Below, in pieces: positions 10,982 to 19,147 of a stretch of DNA of 64,000 bases. Numbering within the stretch: position 1 is the stretch's first letter; each line of letters starts with the position of its first letter. The position numbers and the translations under genes are program-made. Origin of the DNA: Stenotrophomonas sp. ISL-67 (lineage in GTDB: Bacteria; Pseudomonadota; Gammaproteobacteria; Xanthomonadales; Xanthomonadaceae); NCBI RefSeq assembly GCF_018612915.1, contig NZ_JAGGRL010000012.1, forward strand, positions 29,622 to 93,621, in the 5' to 3' direction. The notes under the pieces were generated by a model, which did not search any database, was not told where the DNA came from, and worked only from the letters and a program-made list of their open reading frames with translations.

Positions 10982-12637
10982 ATGTCCACCACACCTGTAC
11001 CTGCAAAAGCGGAACTTACCAAAGGCCACAAGAAGGTCATCTTCGCGTCCAGCCTTGGCACCGTATTCGAATGGTATGACTTCTTCCTGTATGGCTCGCT
11101 GGCAGCGATCATCGCCAAGCAGTTCTTCAGCGGGGTCAATGAAACCACGGGCATGATCTTCGCCCTGCTGGCCTTCGCGGCCGGCTTCTTCGTGCGTCCG
11201 TTCGGCGCGGCTTTCTTCGGTAGCCTCGGCGACCGCATCGGCCGCAAGTACACGTTCCTGATCACGATCCTGATCATGGGCATCTCGACCTTCCTGGTCG
11301 GCGTGCTGCCCAACTACGCATCGATCGGCTTCGCCGCTCCGGTGATCCTGATCGTGCTGCGCCTGGCCCAGGGCCTGGCGATGGGCGGTGAATATGGTGG
11401 CGCGGCGACGTATGTAGCCGAACATGCACCGGCCGACAAGCGTGGCCTGTACACCAGCTTCATCCAGTGCACGGCCACGCTCGGCCTGTTCATGTCGCTG
11501 CTGATCATCCTGGCCTGCCGCTACTTCCTCGGCAACGAAGCGTTCGAAGCCTGGGGCTGGCGCATTCCGTTCCTGGTCTCCATCGTCCTGCTGGGTATTT
11601 CGGTGTGGATCCGCCTGCAGTTGAGCGAGTCGCCACTGTTCCAGCAGATGAAGGCCGAAGGCAAGGGTTCCAAGACCCCGTTCCGTGACAGCCTCAAGGG
11701 CGGCAACCTCAAGCTGATGCTGCTGGTGCTGCTCGGCGCCGCGGCCGGCCAGGCCGTGGTGTGGTACGGCGGCCAGTTCTACGCGCTGTTCTTCCTGAGC
11801 AGCATGCTGAAGGTTGATGCCACTACGTCCTACCTGCTGATCGCCGGCGCGCTGGCCCTGGGTACGCCGTTCTTCATCTTCTTCGGCTGGCTGTCGGACC
11901 GCATCGGTCGCAAGAAGATCATCCTGGCCGGCTGCCTGTTGGCCGCGGTGACCTACATTCCTGTGTTCAAGGGCCTGACCCACTTCGCCAACCCGGCCAT
12001 CGAAGAAGCCCGCAGCAGCTCGCCGGCACTGGTGATTGCCGATCCGGCCACCTGCTCGTTCCAGTTCGATCCGGTCGGCCTGCGCAAGTTCACCAGCTCC
12101 TGCGACGTGGCCACCGCCGCGCTGACCAAGGCCGGTGTGCCGTACGACGTGCAGCCTGCCGCCGCCGGTTCGCTGGCCCTGGTAAGCGTGGGCAGCACCC
12201 AGGTGACCTCGTTCGAGGCCGCTGGGCTGACCAAGGATGAGCTCAAGGCCAAGGGCGATGCCTTCGGTGCAGAACTGAAGACGGCACTGACGACTGCGGG
12301 TTACCCGGCCAAGGCCGACAACGCCCGCATCAACATCGCCGGCACCGTGTTCATGCTGTGGCTCCTGGTGCTGTACGTGACCATGGTCTACGGCCCGATC
12401 GCGGCCTACCTGGTCGAGCTGTTCCCGACCCGCATCCGCTACACCTCGATGTCGCTGCCGTACCACATCGGCAATGGCTGGTTCGGTGGCTTCCTGCCGG
12501 CGATCTCGTTCGCGCTGGTGGCCGGCACCGGCAACCTCTACTACGGCCTGTGGTACCCGATCATCATCGCGCTGATGACGGTCGTGGTTGGCGGCCTGTT
12601 CCTGCACGAAACCAAGGGTGTGGACATCACCAAGTAA
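10982..12637 (+). CDS. MHS family MFS transporter with a large periplasmic insert
   Basis: 551 aa, longer than the 430-460 aa usual for the metabolite:H+ symporter family. It has 12 predicted helices. The MFS signature GSLGDRIGRKYTF follows helix 2 and its repeat SDRIGRKK lies between helices 8 and 9. About 115 residues (roughly 335-448) are inserted in the periplasmic loop between helices 9 and 10. This insert is soluble, alanine-rich and carries two cysteines (PATCSFQF, TSSCDVA). The frame is continuous, so it is not a frameshift artefact. Homologues import organic acids, proline or betaine; the acs/porin context favours acetate or another short carboxylate, but the substrate is inferred. 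The start is ATG 10982 after a GAGGGGAAG-type ribosome-binding site. Confidence 0.85.
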   Translation: MSTTPVPAKAELTKGHKKVIFASSLGTVFEWYDFFLYGSLAAIIAKQFFSGVNETTGMIFALLAFAAGFFVRPFGAAFFGSLGDRIGRKYTFLITILIMGISTFLVGVLPNYASIGFAAPVILIVLRLAQGLAMGGEYGGAATYVAEHAPADKRGLYTSFIQCTATLGLFMSLLIILACRYFLGNEAFEAWGWRIPFLVSIVLLGISVWIRLQLSESPLFQQMKAEGKGSKTPFRDSLKGGNLKLMLLVLLGAAAGQAVVWYGGQFYALFFLSSMLKVDATTSYLLIAGALALGTPFFIFFGWLSDRIGRKKIILAGCLLAAVTYIPVFKGLTHFANPAIEEARSSSPALVIADPATCSFQFDPVGLRKFTSSCDVATAALTKAGVPYDVQPAAAGSLALVSVGSTQVTSFEAAGLTKDELKAKGDAFGAELKTALTTAGYPAKADNARINIAGTVFMLWLLVLYVTMVYGPIAAYLVELFPTRIRYTSMSLPYHIGNGWFGGFLPAISFALVAGTGNLYYGLWYPIIIALMTVVVGGLFLHETKGVDITK

Positions 12638-12660
12638 CCCGGTGATGGCGTGAACCGGAA

Positions 12661-12688
12661 GGGCCGTGGCATTGCCACGGCCCTTTTT
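12661..12688 (+). terminator. intrinsic terminator of the MHS transporter gene
   Basis: Perfect 10-bp stem GGGCCGTGGC / GCCACGGCCC around ATT, followed by TTTTT, 23 bp after the stop codon. Confidence 0.9.
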
Positions 12689-12726
12689 GTCTGGTGCGCC
12701 GGGATCCGCCCGTTTGAACAATCGGA

Positions 12727-12775
12727 ATGCCGGATGCCGGATGCCGGATGCCGGAATGCCGGAACGACGGAACGA
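12727..12775. repeat. short tandem repeat, GCCGGAT/GCCGGAAT units
   Basis: Repeated ATGCCGG units (7-8 bp) degenerate into GGAACGAC units. It is noncoding and slippage-prone, between the transporter terminator and the REP pair. Confidence 0.75.
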
Positions 12776-12785
12776 CGGGGCGCCG

Positions 12786-12953
12786 GTAGGGTCGCATCCC
12801 AATCGACCGCCGATACGATGACCACGGGCGACGAAGGCATGACCGTAGATCGGAATCGCGCTCTGCACGTCAACATCAAACCCGCCTCGGCAACGGTCAT
12901 GCCCCAGCCGTGCCGATCACCGTTACGTGCGGTCGATCGGGATGCGACCCTAC
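12786..12953. repeat. inverted REP pair (GTAGGGTCGCATCCC type)
   Basis: GTAGGGTCGCATCCC plus ten more bases at 12786-12810 recurs inverted at 12929-12953 with one mismatch in 25 positions. The 118 bp between them carry no convincing gene. This is the bulk of the 369-bp gap before the aldehyde dehydrogenase gene. Confidence 0.8.
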
Positions 12954-12994
12954 CGGCGGTTGCACATCCATGCCGGTATCACCGGGCATGCCGC

Positions 12995-13000
12995 TATAGT
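12995..13000 (+). promoter_or_regulatory. -10 box TATAGT, leaderless geometry
   Basis: TATAGT ends exactly 6 nt before the ATG at 13007, which places transcription start at or next to the A of the start codon. Confidence 0.55.
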
Positions 13001-13006
13001 CGCGGC

Positions 13007-14422
13007 ATGAGCGACGCAAATACCGATCCGAACCAGCTCTCTGAGATCCTGCGTACCCTACGGACCGCTTGGCAGGCCAACCGCCCGTCGCTGGAACAGC
13101 GGCGCGACGACCTGCACCGCCTGCGCGCCGCGCTCAAGGCGCGCCTGCCGCAGATGGCCGAAGCCATCGCCGCCGATTTCGGCCACCGCTCCACCCATGA
13201 GTCGCTCATCGCCGATGGGATGACCGTGCTCAACGAGATCGACCACCTGCTGGGCCACCTGCGCGGCTGGGCGCGCCCGCGCCGGGTCGGGGTGGGCTGG
13301 CGGTTCTGGCCGGCGCGCGCGCAGACCCGGCCGGTGCCCCTGGGCGTGGTCGGGGTGATCTCCCCCTGGAACTACCCCGTGAACCTGGCGCTGATCCCGC
13401 TGGCCACCGCCATTGCCGCCGGCAACCACGCCATCCTCAAGCCGTCCGAACACACCCCGCGCACCAGCGCCTTCCTGCACGACCTGCTGGCCGAGGTGTT
13501 CCCCGCCAACCGGGTGGCGGTGGTGCAGGGCGATGCGGCGCTGGCGTCCGCGCTGGCCGGCTCGCCGCTGGACCACCTGGTGTTCACTGGCTCCACCGCC
13601 GTGGGCCGCAAGGTCATGGCCGCCGCCGCGCAGCACCTGACCCCGCTTACCCTGGAACTGGGCGGCAAATCACCCGCCATCGTGTGCAGCGACTACCCGC
13701 TGGACAAAGCCGCCGCACGCCTGGCCACCGGCAAGTGGTTCAACGCCGGGCAGACCTGCATCGCACCGGATTACGTGCTGATCGACGGCCGCCGCCAGCG
13801 CGAACTGGTGCAGCAGTTGCAGACCCAGGTGCGGACACGCTACGGCGATTTCAGCAACGCCGACGATTACACCCGGATCATCAACGAAGGCCAGTACCAG
13901 CGCCTGGTCGGCTATCTCGCCCAGGCGCGCGAGCGCGGCGTGCCCGTGATCGAACTGGCCAGCGTAGACCCGGAGCGCGCGCGCCGGGAACGGCTGATCG
14001 TACCGACCATCGTGCTCGACCCGCCGGGCGACCTGGACCTGATGCAGGACGAAATCTTCGGCCCGATCCTGCCGGTGTGCGCCTATCCCGACCTGGATGC
14101 CGCACTGGAATCGGTGCAGGGTCGCCACCGGCCGCTGGCGTTGTATGTCTTCAGCGAACAGCGGCCGGTAGTGGAGCGCGTGCTTGGCCAGATCGTGGCC
14201 GGCGGCGTCACCGTCAACGACACCCTGCTGCATTTCGCCATCAACGGTTTGCCGTTCGGGGGCGTGGGCCCCAGCGGCATGGGCGCGTACCACGGGCGTG
14301 CGGGTTTTGACGCGATGAGCAAGCAGCTGCCGATCCTGTGGCAGTCGCGGTGGGCGGCCAGCGACCTGCTCAAGCCGCCCTATTCAAGAATTGCCGGTCT
14401 GCTGAAGGCGATTCTCCGGTAG
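13007..14422 (+). CDS. calB: coniferyl aldehyde dehydrogenase-type ALDH
   Basis: 471 aa NAD(P)-dependent aldehyde dehydrogenase of the class 3/coniferyl group, slightly shorter than the general 490-500 aa ALDHs. Motifs: GVVGVISPWNYPVNL (cofactor fold), LVFTGSTAVGRKV, catalytic glutamate in LTLELGGKSPAIV, and nucleophile Cys in FNAGQTCIAPDYVLID. It oxidises aromatic or aliphatic aldehydes to acids. The coniferyl aldehyde label is by resemblance; substrate is not shown by sequence. The ATG at 13007 has no upstream ribosome-binding site but a well-placed -10, so the mRNA is probably leaderless. The TAG stop is the TAG of a GTAG REP. Confidence 0.85.
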   Translation: MSDANTDPNQLSEILRTLRTAWQANRPSLEQRRDDLHRLRAALKARLPQMAEAIAADFGHRSTHESLIADGMTVLNEIDHLLGHLRGWARPRRVGVGWRFWPARAQTRPVPLGVVGVISPWNYPVNLALIPLATAIAAGNHAILKPSEHTPRTSAFLHDLLAEVFPANRVAVVQGDAALASALAGSPLDHLVFTGSTAVGRKVMAAAAQHLTPLTLELGGKSPAIVCSDYPLDKAAARLATGKWFNAGQTCIAPDYVLIDGRRQRELVQQLQTQVRTRYGDFSNADDYTRIINEGQYQRLVGYLAQARERGVPVIELASVDPERARRERLIVPTIVLDPPGDLDLMQDEIFGPILPVCAYPDLDAALESVQGRHRPLALYVFSEQRPVVERVLGQIVAGGVTVNDTLLHFAINGLPFGGVGPSGMGAYHGRAGFDAMSKQLPILWQSRWAASDLLKPPYSRIAGLLKAILR

Positions 14423-14456
14423 CGCCGGCCGGTAGGCACCGGCCGTTGGTCGGTAC
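14419..14456 (+). repeat. two overlapping partial GTAG REPs
   Basis: GTAGCGCCGGCC (14419-14430) runs into GTAGGCACCGGCCG then TTGGTCGGTAC (14432 on). It looks like a truncated REP followed by a second copy. The first TAG is the stop codon of the upstream gene. Confidence 0.75.
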
Positions 14457-14472
14457 GCAACCCCCGACCCGC

Positions 14473-14478
14473 TACAAT
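14473..14478 (+). promoter_or_regulatory. -10 box TACAAT, leaderless geometry
   Basis: TACAAT lies exactly 6 nt before the xth ATG at 14485. Confidence 0.6.
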
Positions 14479-14484
14479 GCCCCC

Positions 14485-15252
14485 ATGAAAATCGCCTCCT
14501 GGAACGTCAATTCGCTCAACGTGCGCCTGCCGCACCTGGAACAGTGGCTCACCGCGTTCGCGCCGGACGTGGTCGGTATCCAGGAAACCAAGATGGAGGA
14601 CCACAAGTTCCCCGACGCGGTGTTGGCCGGGCTGGGCTACCGCAGCGTGTTCGCGGGCCAGAAGACCTACAACGGCGTGGCGCTGCTGTCGCGTGAGCCG
14701 GCCCAGGACGTGCAGATCGGCATTCCCGGGTTCGAGGACGAACAGAAGCGGGTGATCGCCGGCACCGTCAACGGGGTGCGCATCATCAACCTGTACGTGG
14801 TCAACGGCCAGGACGTGGACACCGACAAGTACGCCTACAAGCTGCGCTGGCTTGAAGCGGTGCATGCCTGGGTGGCTTCGGAACTGGAAAAACACCCCGA
14901 GCTGGTGGTGATGGGCGACTTCAACATCGCCCCGGACGCGCGCGACGTGCACGACCCGCTGGTCTGGAACGAGAACCACATCCTGACCTCCACCGCCGAA
15001 CGGGGTGCGCTCAACAAGCTGCTGCAGCTGGGCCTGCATGATGCCTTCCGCCTGCACAGCGAGGAAGAGGGCATTTTCAGCTGGTGGGATTACCGCGCGG
15101 CCGGCTTCCGCCGCAACCTGGGCCTGCGCATCGACCTGACCCTGGTTTCGGACGCGCTCAAGGCGCGCGCACTGGCCTCGGGCATCGACCGCGAGCCGCG
15201 TACCTGGGACCGCCCCAGCGACCACGCGCCAGCGTGGGTGCAGCTGGGTTGA
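14485..15252 (+). CDS. xthA: exodeoxyribonuclease III
   Basis: 255 aa, of the EEP phosphatase/nuclease superfamily. It cleaves at abasic sites and degrades duplex DNA 3' to 5' in base-excision repair. Motifs: SWNVNSLNVRL (N-terminal Asn), GIQETKM (metal-binding Glu), VMGDFNIAPDARDVHDP, RIDLTLVSDAL and the catalytic SDHAPAWVQLG at the C-terminus. Length and motif order match Xth. No Shine-Dalgarno is visible; a -10-like TACAAT sits 6 nt before the ATG. A stable hairpin follows the stop codon. Confidence 0.95.
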   Translation: MKIASWNVNSLNVRLPHLEQWLTAFAPDVVGIQETKMEDHKFPDAVLAGLGYRSVFAGQKTYNGVALLSREPAQDVQIGIPGFEDEQKRVIAGTVNGVRIINLYVVNGQDVDTDKYAYKLRWLEAVHAWVASELEKHPELVVMGDFNIAPDARDVHDPLVWNENHILTSTAERGALNKLLQLGLHDAFRLHSEEEGIFSWWDYRAAGFRRNLGLRIDLTLVSDALKARALASGIDREPRTWDRPSDHAPAWVQLG

Positions 15253-15259
15253 AACCAGC

Positions 15260-15283
15260 AAGGCCCGGCCGATGCCGGGCCTT
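15260..15283 (+). terminator. hairpin after xthA
   Basis: AAGGCCCGGC / GCCGGGCCTT, 10-bp perfect stem with loop CGAT. It has only two following T bases, so it may act as a stabiliser or a bidirectional terminator. Confidence 0.6.
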
Positions 15284-15294
15284 GTCGGCAAGGA

Positions 15295-15319
15295 GTACCC
15301 ACCAACGGTGGGTACCTAC
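15295..15319 (-). repeat. GTAG REP (ACCCACC type)
   Basis: On the minus strand GTAGGTACCCACCG then TTGGTGGGTAC. It ends 10 bp before the stop codon of the convergent membrane-protein gene. Confidence 0.8.
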
Positions 15320-15328
15320 CCTGTCAGG

Positions 15329-15580
15329 TTATCGAATGCTCTTACGAGTGAAGAGATTCACTATTGCCAGCAGGATCACTGCACCAATCAGCGAGAAGAG
15401 GAACGTTCGAATCGTGATCGCGTCATTGATGCCGCCGCCGAATACGAAACCGGCGATCAACGCACCCACGATGCCGACCACGATGTTCAGGATGATGCCC
15501 TGCTGCGCGTCGCGACGCATGATGATGCTGGCAAGCCAGCCCACGATGCCACCGACGATCAACCAGATGATGATGCCCAT
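15329..15580 (-). CDS. GlsB/YeaQ/YmgE family stress-response membrane protein
   Basis: 83 aa with three predicted membrane helices and the glycine-rich family pattern (IIIWLIVGGIVGWLAS, GIILNIVVGIVGALIAGF). Such transglycosylase-associated proteins are small inner-membrane proteins induced by stress; the molecular role is unknown. The ATG at 15578-15580 follows GGGAG. The open frame continues far upstream, but that part lies antisense to the phosphopantetheinyl transferase and rsmG genes and is a shadow. Confidence 0.9.
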   Translation of the reverse strand: MGIIIWLIVGGIVGWLASIIMRRDAQQGIILNIVVGIVGALIAGFVFGGGINDAITIRTFLFSLIGAVILLAIVNLFTRKSIR

Positions 15581-15670
15581 GTTGTTGACTCCCAGTGTGC
15601 GGATGAGACGGGCCCAGTTGACGGCAGGCCCCGTGAAGTCATCGTGCACTGGCCTTGCCGGGGTGTTCGC

Positions 15671-16270
15671 ATGAGCCTGCCCGCCACGCTCGACGGCCCC
15701 TGGCGGTTCGGTCCGGTCACCGTCTGGCGCCTGCCGCACGTGCCCGGCACCCGCGGCGAGCCGCAGGCGCGGGTGCTGCTGGCCGAGCAGCTGGGTGGCA
15801 ACCCGGAGGCCCTGCCGCTGCAGCGCGACCTGCGCGGCCGCCCCGAGCTGCATGGCCCGCTGGCACATATCGGCACCGGCTGGAGCCACAGCCACGGCCT
15901 GCTGCTGGTCGGCCTGGGCGAGGGCGTGCGGCTGGGGGTGGACCTGGAGCCGCTGCGCCCGCGCCCGCGCATGGCCGAAATCATCGAGCGCTTCTTCCAC
16001 CCGGCCGAAGTGGCCTGGCTGCTTGGCCTGGACGACGCTGCCCGCAACCACTGGTTCTTCCGGGTATGGTGCGCCAAGGAAGCCATCCTCAAGGCGCAGG
16101 GGCAGGGCATCTCGTTCGGGCTGCATCGCCTGCAGCTGGCCCCTGGCACCGATGGCGCGCTGCACCTGGCCTGGTCCGATGCCGAACTCGGCCCGGCCCA
16201 GCGCTGGCACCTGCACGAATGGCAGGCCGCAGACGATTTCCGTGCCGCGTTGGCCTGGCACGCGCTGTAA
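15671..16270 (+). CDS. 4'-phosphopantetheinyl transferase
   Basis: 199 aa, Sfp/AcpT superfamily. It transfers phosphopantetheine from CoA to a carrier-protein serine. Motifs: WSHSHGLLLVGLGEG, then the Mg-binding VDLEPL and WCAKEAILKAQG (the WxxKEA signature). Pigment and other secondary pathways need such an enzyme, so it could modify the two ACPs at 56.6-57.1 kb, although the gene is 40 kb away and the partner is inferred. rsmG follows 51 bp downstream. Start is the ATG at 15671. Confidence 0.88.
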   Translation: MSLPATLDGPWRFGPVTVWRLPHVPGTRGEPQARVLLAEQLGGNPEALPLQRDLRGRPELHGPLAHIGTGWSHSHGLLLVGLGEGVRLGVDLEPLRPRPRMAEIIERFFHPAEVAWLLGLDDAARNHWFFRVWCAKEAILKAQGQGISFGLHRLQLAPGTDGALHLAWSDAELGPAQRWHLHEWQAADDFRAALAWHAL

Positions 16271-16309
16271 GCGCGCCGAATCCGGGCAGCCAGCGGGCCG
16301 CCACCCTGC

Positions 16310-16315
16310 GATAAT
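16310..16315 (+). promoter_or_regulatory. -10 box GATAAT, leaderless geometry
   Basis: GATAAT ends 6 nt before the rsmG ATG at 16322. Confidence 0.55.
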
Positions 16316-16321
16316 GGGCAC

Positions 16322-16960
16322 ATGACCGAACACAACCTCCCGGCCGGCGTGGCCGAAGCGCTCTGGCGCGGCCTGGCCGCCATGGGCCTGGATGCTGCCC
16401 TGGCGCCGCCCCTGCTGACCTACCTGGCGCTGCTCGACCGCTGGAACCGCACCTACAACCTCACCGCCATCCGCGATCCTCTGGAGATGGTCACCCGCCA
16501 TCTGCTTGATTCGCTGGCGATGCAGCCGTACCTGGAGCAGGGCACCCTGGCCGACCTGGGCACCGGGCCCGGCCTGCCCGGCATTCCGCTGGCCATCGCC
16601 CGCCCGCAGCTGCAGGTGACCCTGGTGGAGAGCAACGGCAAGAAGGCCCGCTTCATGCGCGAGGCCGTGCGCCAGCTGGGCCTGGGCAATGCCCGCGTGG
16701 CCGAGTCGCGCGCTGAAACGCTGGCCGAGCCGGGCGCGTATGACCACCTCACCGCCCGCGCCATGGATACTTTGGCCGGCATCATCGAGGTGGGTGGCCA
16801 CCTGCTGCGCCCCGGCGGGCGCCTGCTGGCCATGAAGGGTGTCTACCCGCACGACGAGATCGCCCGGCTGCCGGCCGGCTGGCAGGTCGAACAGGTCCTG
16901 CCGCTGCAGGTTCCCGGCCTCACCGGCGAACGACATCTGGTGGTGGTGGCCGGTCCGTGA
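16322..16960 (+). CDS. rsmG: 16S rRNA (guanine527-N7)-methyltransferase RsmG
   Basis: 212 aa class I methyltransferase that methylates N7 of G527 in 16S rRNA. Motifs: [21 protein letters not shown], the SAM-binding [16 protein letters not shown], and [16 protein letters not shown]. It is followed 64 bp later by parA-parB, the conserved rsmG-parA-parB order of many gammaproteobacteria. A -10-like box sits 6 nt before the ATG. Confidence 0.96.
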   Translation: MTEHNLPAGVAEALWRGLAAMGLDAALAPPLLTYLALLDRWNRTYNLTAIRDPLEMVTRHLLDSLAMQPYLEQGTLADLGTGPGLPGIPLAIARPQLQVTLVESNGKKARFMREAVRQLGLGNARVAESRAETLAEPGAYDHLTARAMDTLAGIIEVGGHLLRPGGRLLAMKGVYPHDEIARLPAGWQVEQVLPLQVPGLTGERHLVVVAGP

Positions 16961-17024
16961 GACATGACACGCCCCATGCCCGCATAATGCCCAGTCCCAC
17001 CCCCTGCCGATGAGGCTCACCCGC

Positions 17025-17822
17025 ATGGCCCGCATCATCGCCATCGCCAACCAGAAAGGCGGCGTCGGCAAGACCACCACTGCCGTCAATCTGGCCGCCG
17101 CCCTGGCTGCTGCGCCCAAGCGCGTGCTGCTGGTCGACCTCGATTCCCAGGGCAACGCGACCATGGGCAGCGGCGTGGACAAGCGGGAAGTTGCCGCCTC
17201 CACCTGCGACCTGCTGCTGGGCGAAAGCACCGCGGCCGAGGTCCGGGTGACCACCCCGGAAGGCTTCGACCTGCTGCCGGGCAACATCGACCTGACCGCC
17301 GCCGAGATCCAGCTGATGGACCAGGGCGAGCGCGAACAGCGCCTCAAGCGCGCGCTGACCCCGATCCAGGACGAGTACGACTTCATCCTGATCGACTGCC
17401 CGCCGGCGCTGTCGCTGCTGACCCTCAACGCCCTGGCCGCCGCCGATTCGGTGATCGTGCCGATGCAGTGCGAGTACTACGCGCTGGAGGGCCTCAGCGC
17501 GCTGGTGGAAACCATCGATGCGCTGCGCGCCAACCTCAATCCCACTCTGGAGATCGAAGGCGTGCTGCGCACCATGTTCGATGTGCGCAACAACCTCGCC
17601 AACGCCGTGTCGGCTGAACTGACCAACCACTTCGGCGACCGCGTGTTCCGCACCATCGTGCCGCGCAACGTGCGCCTGGCCGAGGCGCCCAGCCACGGCC
17701 AGAGCATTGTCGGCTACGACCGCGCCTCGCGCGGCGGCGTCGCCTACCTCGGCCTGGCCGGCGAGATCATCCGCCGCCACCACCAACGCAACACGGCCGG
17801 CAAGGCCATGGAGACCGCCTGA
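17025..17822 (+). CDS. parA: chromosome partitioning ATPase ParA (Soj)
   Basis: 265 aa. The deviant Walker A KGGVGKTTTAVNLAAAL is at the N-terminus, then LLVDLDSQGNATMGSG and FILIDCPPALSLLT (Walker B). ParA binds DNA nonspecifically and moves the ParB-parS complex during origin segregation. It overlaps parB by one base (TGATG), so the two are translationally coupled. I prefer the ATG at 17025 (MARIIAIANQ) to the one at 17010 because the ParA fold begins there. Confidence 0.95.
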   Translation: MARIIAIANQKGGVGKTTTAVNLAAALAAAPKRVLLVDLDSQGNATMGSGVDKREVAASTCDLLLGESTAAEVRVTTPEGFDLLPGNIDLTAAEIQLMDQGEREQRLKRALTPIQDEYDFILIDCPPALSLLTLNALAAADSVIVPMQCEYYALEGLSALVETIDALRANLNPTLEIEGVLRTMFDVRNNLANAVSAELTNHFGDRVFRTIVPRNVRLAEAPSHGQSIVGYDRASRGGVAYLGLAGEIIRRHHQRNTAGKAMETA

Positions 17823-18745
17823 TGAGCACCAAGCCCACCCCCGGCAAGAAACGCGGCCTCGGCCGTGGCCTCGATGCGCTGCTGGGGCCCAAGGGCGCGG
17901 TGACACAGGTGCAGGCCGCTGCGGTGGTCGAACCGCTGCCGGGTGAAGTGCTGCGCAAGCTGCCCGTGAAGCACCTGCAGCCGGGCAAGTACCAGCCGCG
18001 CCGGGACATGGACGAGACCAAGCTTGCCGAGCTGGCCGAATCCATCAAGGCACAGGGCGTGATCCAGCCGATCCTGGTGCGCCAGCTGGGCCCGGACAGC
18101 TTCGAGATCGTGGCCGGTGAACGCCGTTGGCGCGCCTCGCAGCTGGCCGGCCTGGATGAAGTGCCGGTGGTGGTGCGTGAGCTGGAAGACCGCACCGTCA
18201 TCGCGATGGCGCTGATCGAGAACATCCAGCGCGAAGACCTCAACCCGCTGGAAGAAGCCGAAGCGCTGCAGCGGCTCATCAGCGAATTCGCGTTGACCCA
18301 CGCCGAGGCCGCCCAGGCCGTCGGCCGCTCGCGCGCGGCGGTGTCCAACCTGCTGCGCCTGCTCGAGCTGCCGGTGGCGATCCGCCTGCTGCTGGAAACC
18401 CGCCGGCTGGAAATGGGCCACGCCCGCGCGCTGCTGACCCTGGCCCCGGAACTGGCCAGCAAGCTGGCCCAGGAAGCGGCCGACCAGGGCTGGTCGGTGC
18501 GTGAAGTGGAACACCGCGCGCAGCAGTTTGCCGCCGGCAAGGTGCCCGCTTCGCTGCGCCGCAAGCCAAGTGCGGCGACTCCGCAGGCCGATATTGCCTC
18601 GCTGGAAACCGAGCTGTCCGAATCGCTGGGCGCCCGCGTGGCGATCAACCACGGCCGCGGTGGCAAGGGCAAGCTGATCATCCATTACACCGACCTTGAC
18701 ACGCTGGACGGTGTGCTCGAGAAGCTCCGCGTACGCAAAGGCTGA
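17822..18745 (+). CDS. parB: chromosome partitioning protein ParB (Spo0J)
   Basis: 307 aa. Order: N-terminal GLGRGLDALLG (the ParA-interacting tail), ParB/Srx CTP-binding domain with QPRRDM and GERRWRASQLAGL, helix-turn-helix region (LTHAEAAQAVGRSRAAVSN) for parS, and a C-terminal dimerisation domain (KLIIHYTDLDTLDGVLEKL). It clamps onto parS DNA and recruits ParA. I did not find an obvious parS (TGTTTCACGTGAAACA-like) in the window. Confidence 0.95.
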   Translation: MSTKPTPGKKRGLGRGLDALLGPKGAVTQVQAAAVVEPLPGEVLRKLPVKHLQPGKYQPRRDMDETKLAELAESIKAQGVIQPILVRQLGPDSFEIVAGERRWRASQLAGLDEVPVVVRELEDRTVIAMALIENIQREDLNPLEEAEALQRLISEFALTHAEAAQAVGRSRAAVSNLLRLLELPVAIRLLLETRRLEMGHARALLTLAPELASKLAQEAADQGWSVREVEHRAQQFAAGKVPASLRRKPSAATPQADIASLETELSESLGARVAINHGRGGKGKLIIHYTDLDTLDGVLEKLRVRKG

Positions 18746-18756
18746 GTCCACATTCA

Positions 18757-19062
18757 ATGAACCCCACCAAGGTCGACCGCAACCATCTGTTGCGTCTGAC
18801 CGACCTGCCGAATGTCGGGCCGGCCTGTGAGAAAGATCTGCGACTGATCGGGATCCGCGTTCCCGCGCACGTGCGCGGCCGCGATGCCTATGACATGTAT
18901 GCGCAGCTGTGCATGCGCACGGGGGTCCTGCACGACCCCTGCGTCATCGATGTATTCCTGTCGATCGTGCGCTTCATGCAGGGCGAGGCGCCGCGCCCAT
19001 GGTGGGATTTCAGCAAGGAACGCAAGGCAACACTGGCGCTGGAACCGCCGCTGAGCCTGTAA
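18757..19062 (+). CDS. Cdd1 family helix-hairpin-helix protein
   Basis: 101 aa. It matches the 'pathogenicity locus' Cdd1 family as I recall it: KVDRNHLLRLTDLPNVGPACEKDLRLIGI is a helix-hairpin-helix-like segment, followed by GRDAYDMYAQLC, HDPCVIDVFLSIVRFM and PRPWWDF. Members are small, probably DNA-binding, and of unknown function. It begins 11 bp after parB and may be in the same transcript. Confidence 0.82.
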   Translation: MNPTKVDRNHLLRLTDLPNVGPACEKDLRLIGIRVPAHVRGRDAYDMYAQLCMRTGVLHDPCVIDVFLSIVRFMQGEAPRPWWDFSKERKATLALEPPLSL

Positions 19063-19147
19063 TCGAGGGGTCCGCGCGGGGCGCATGCATGCCATGTCAC
19101 CCGCGCCGTAGCACAATGGGGCATTGCATCCTCCGGGACCTGTTTCC

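Noticed and set aside
11980..12340. Frameshift or chimeric assembly in the MHS transporter
   Set aside because: The frame is continuous, and helix 10 resumes correctly after the insert.
12727..12775. Possible CRISPR-like array
   Set aside because: Seven-base tandem units with no spacers; a slippage repeat.
15581..17428. Upstream extension of the GlsB-like frame on the minus strand
   Set aside because: It is antisense to the phosphopantetheinyl transferase, rsmG and parA. The real protein starts at 15580 with a ribosome-binding site.
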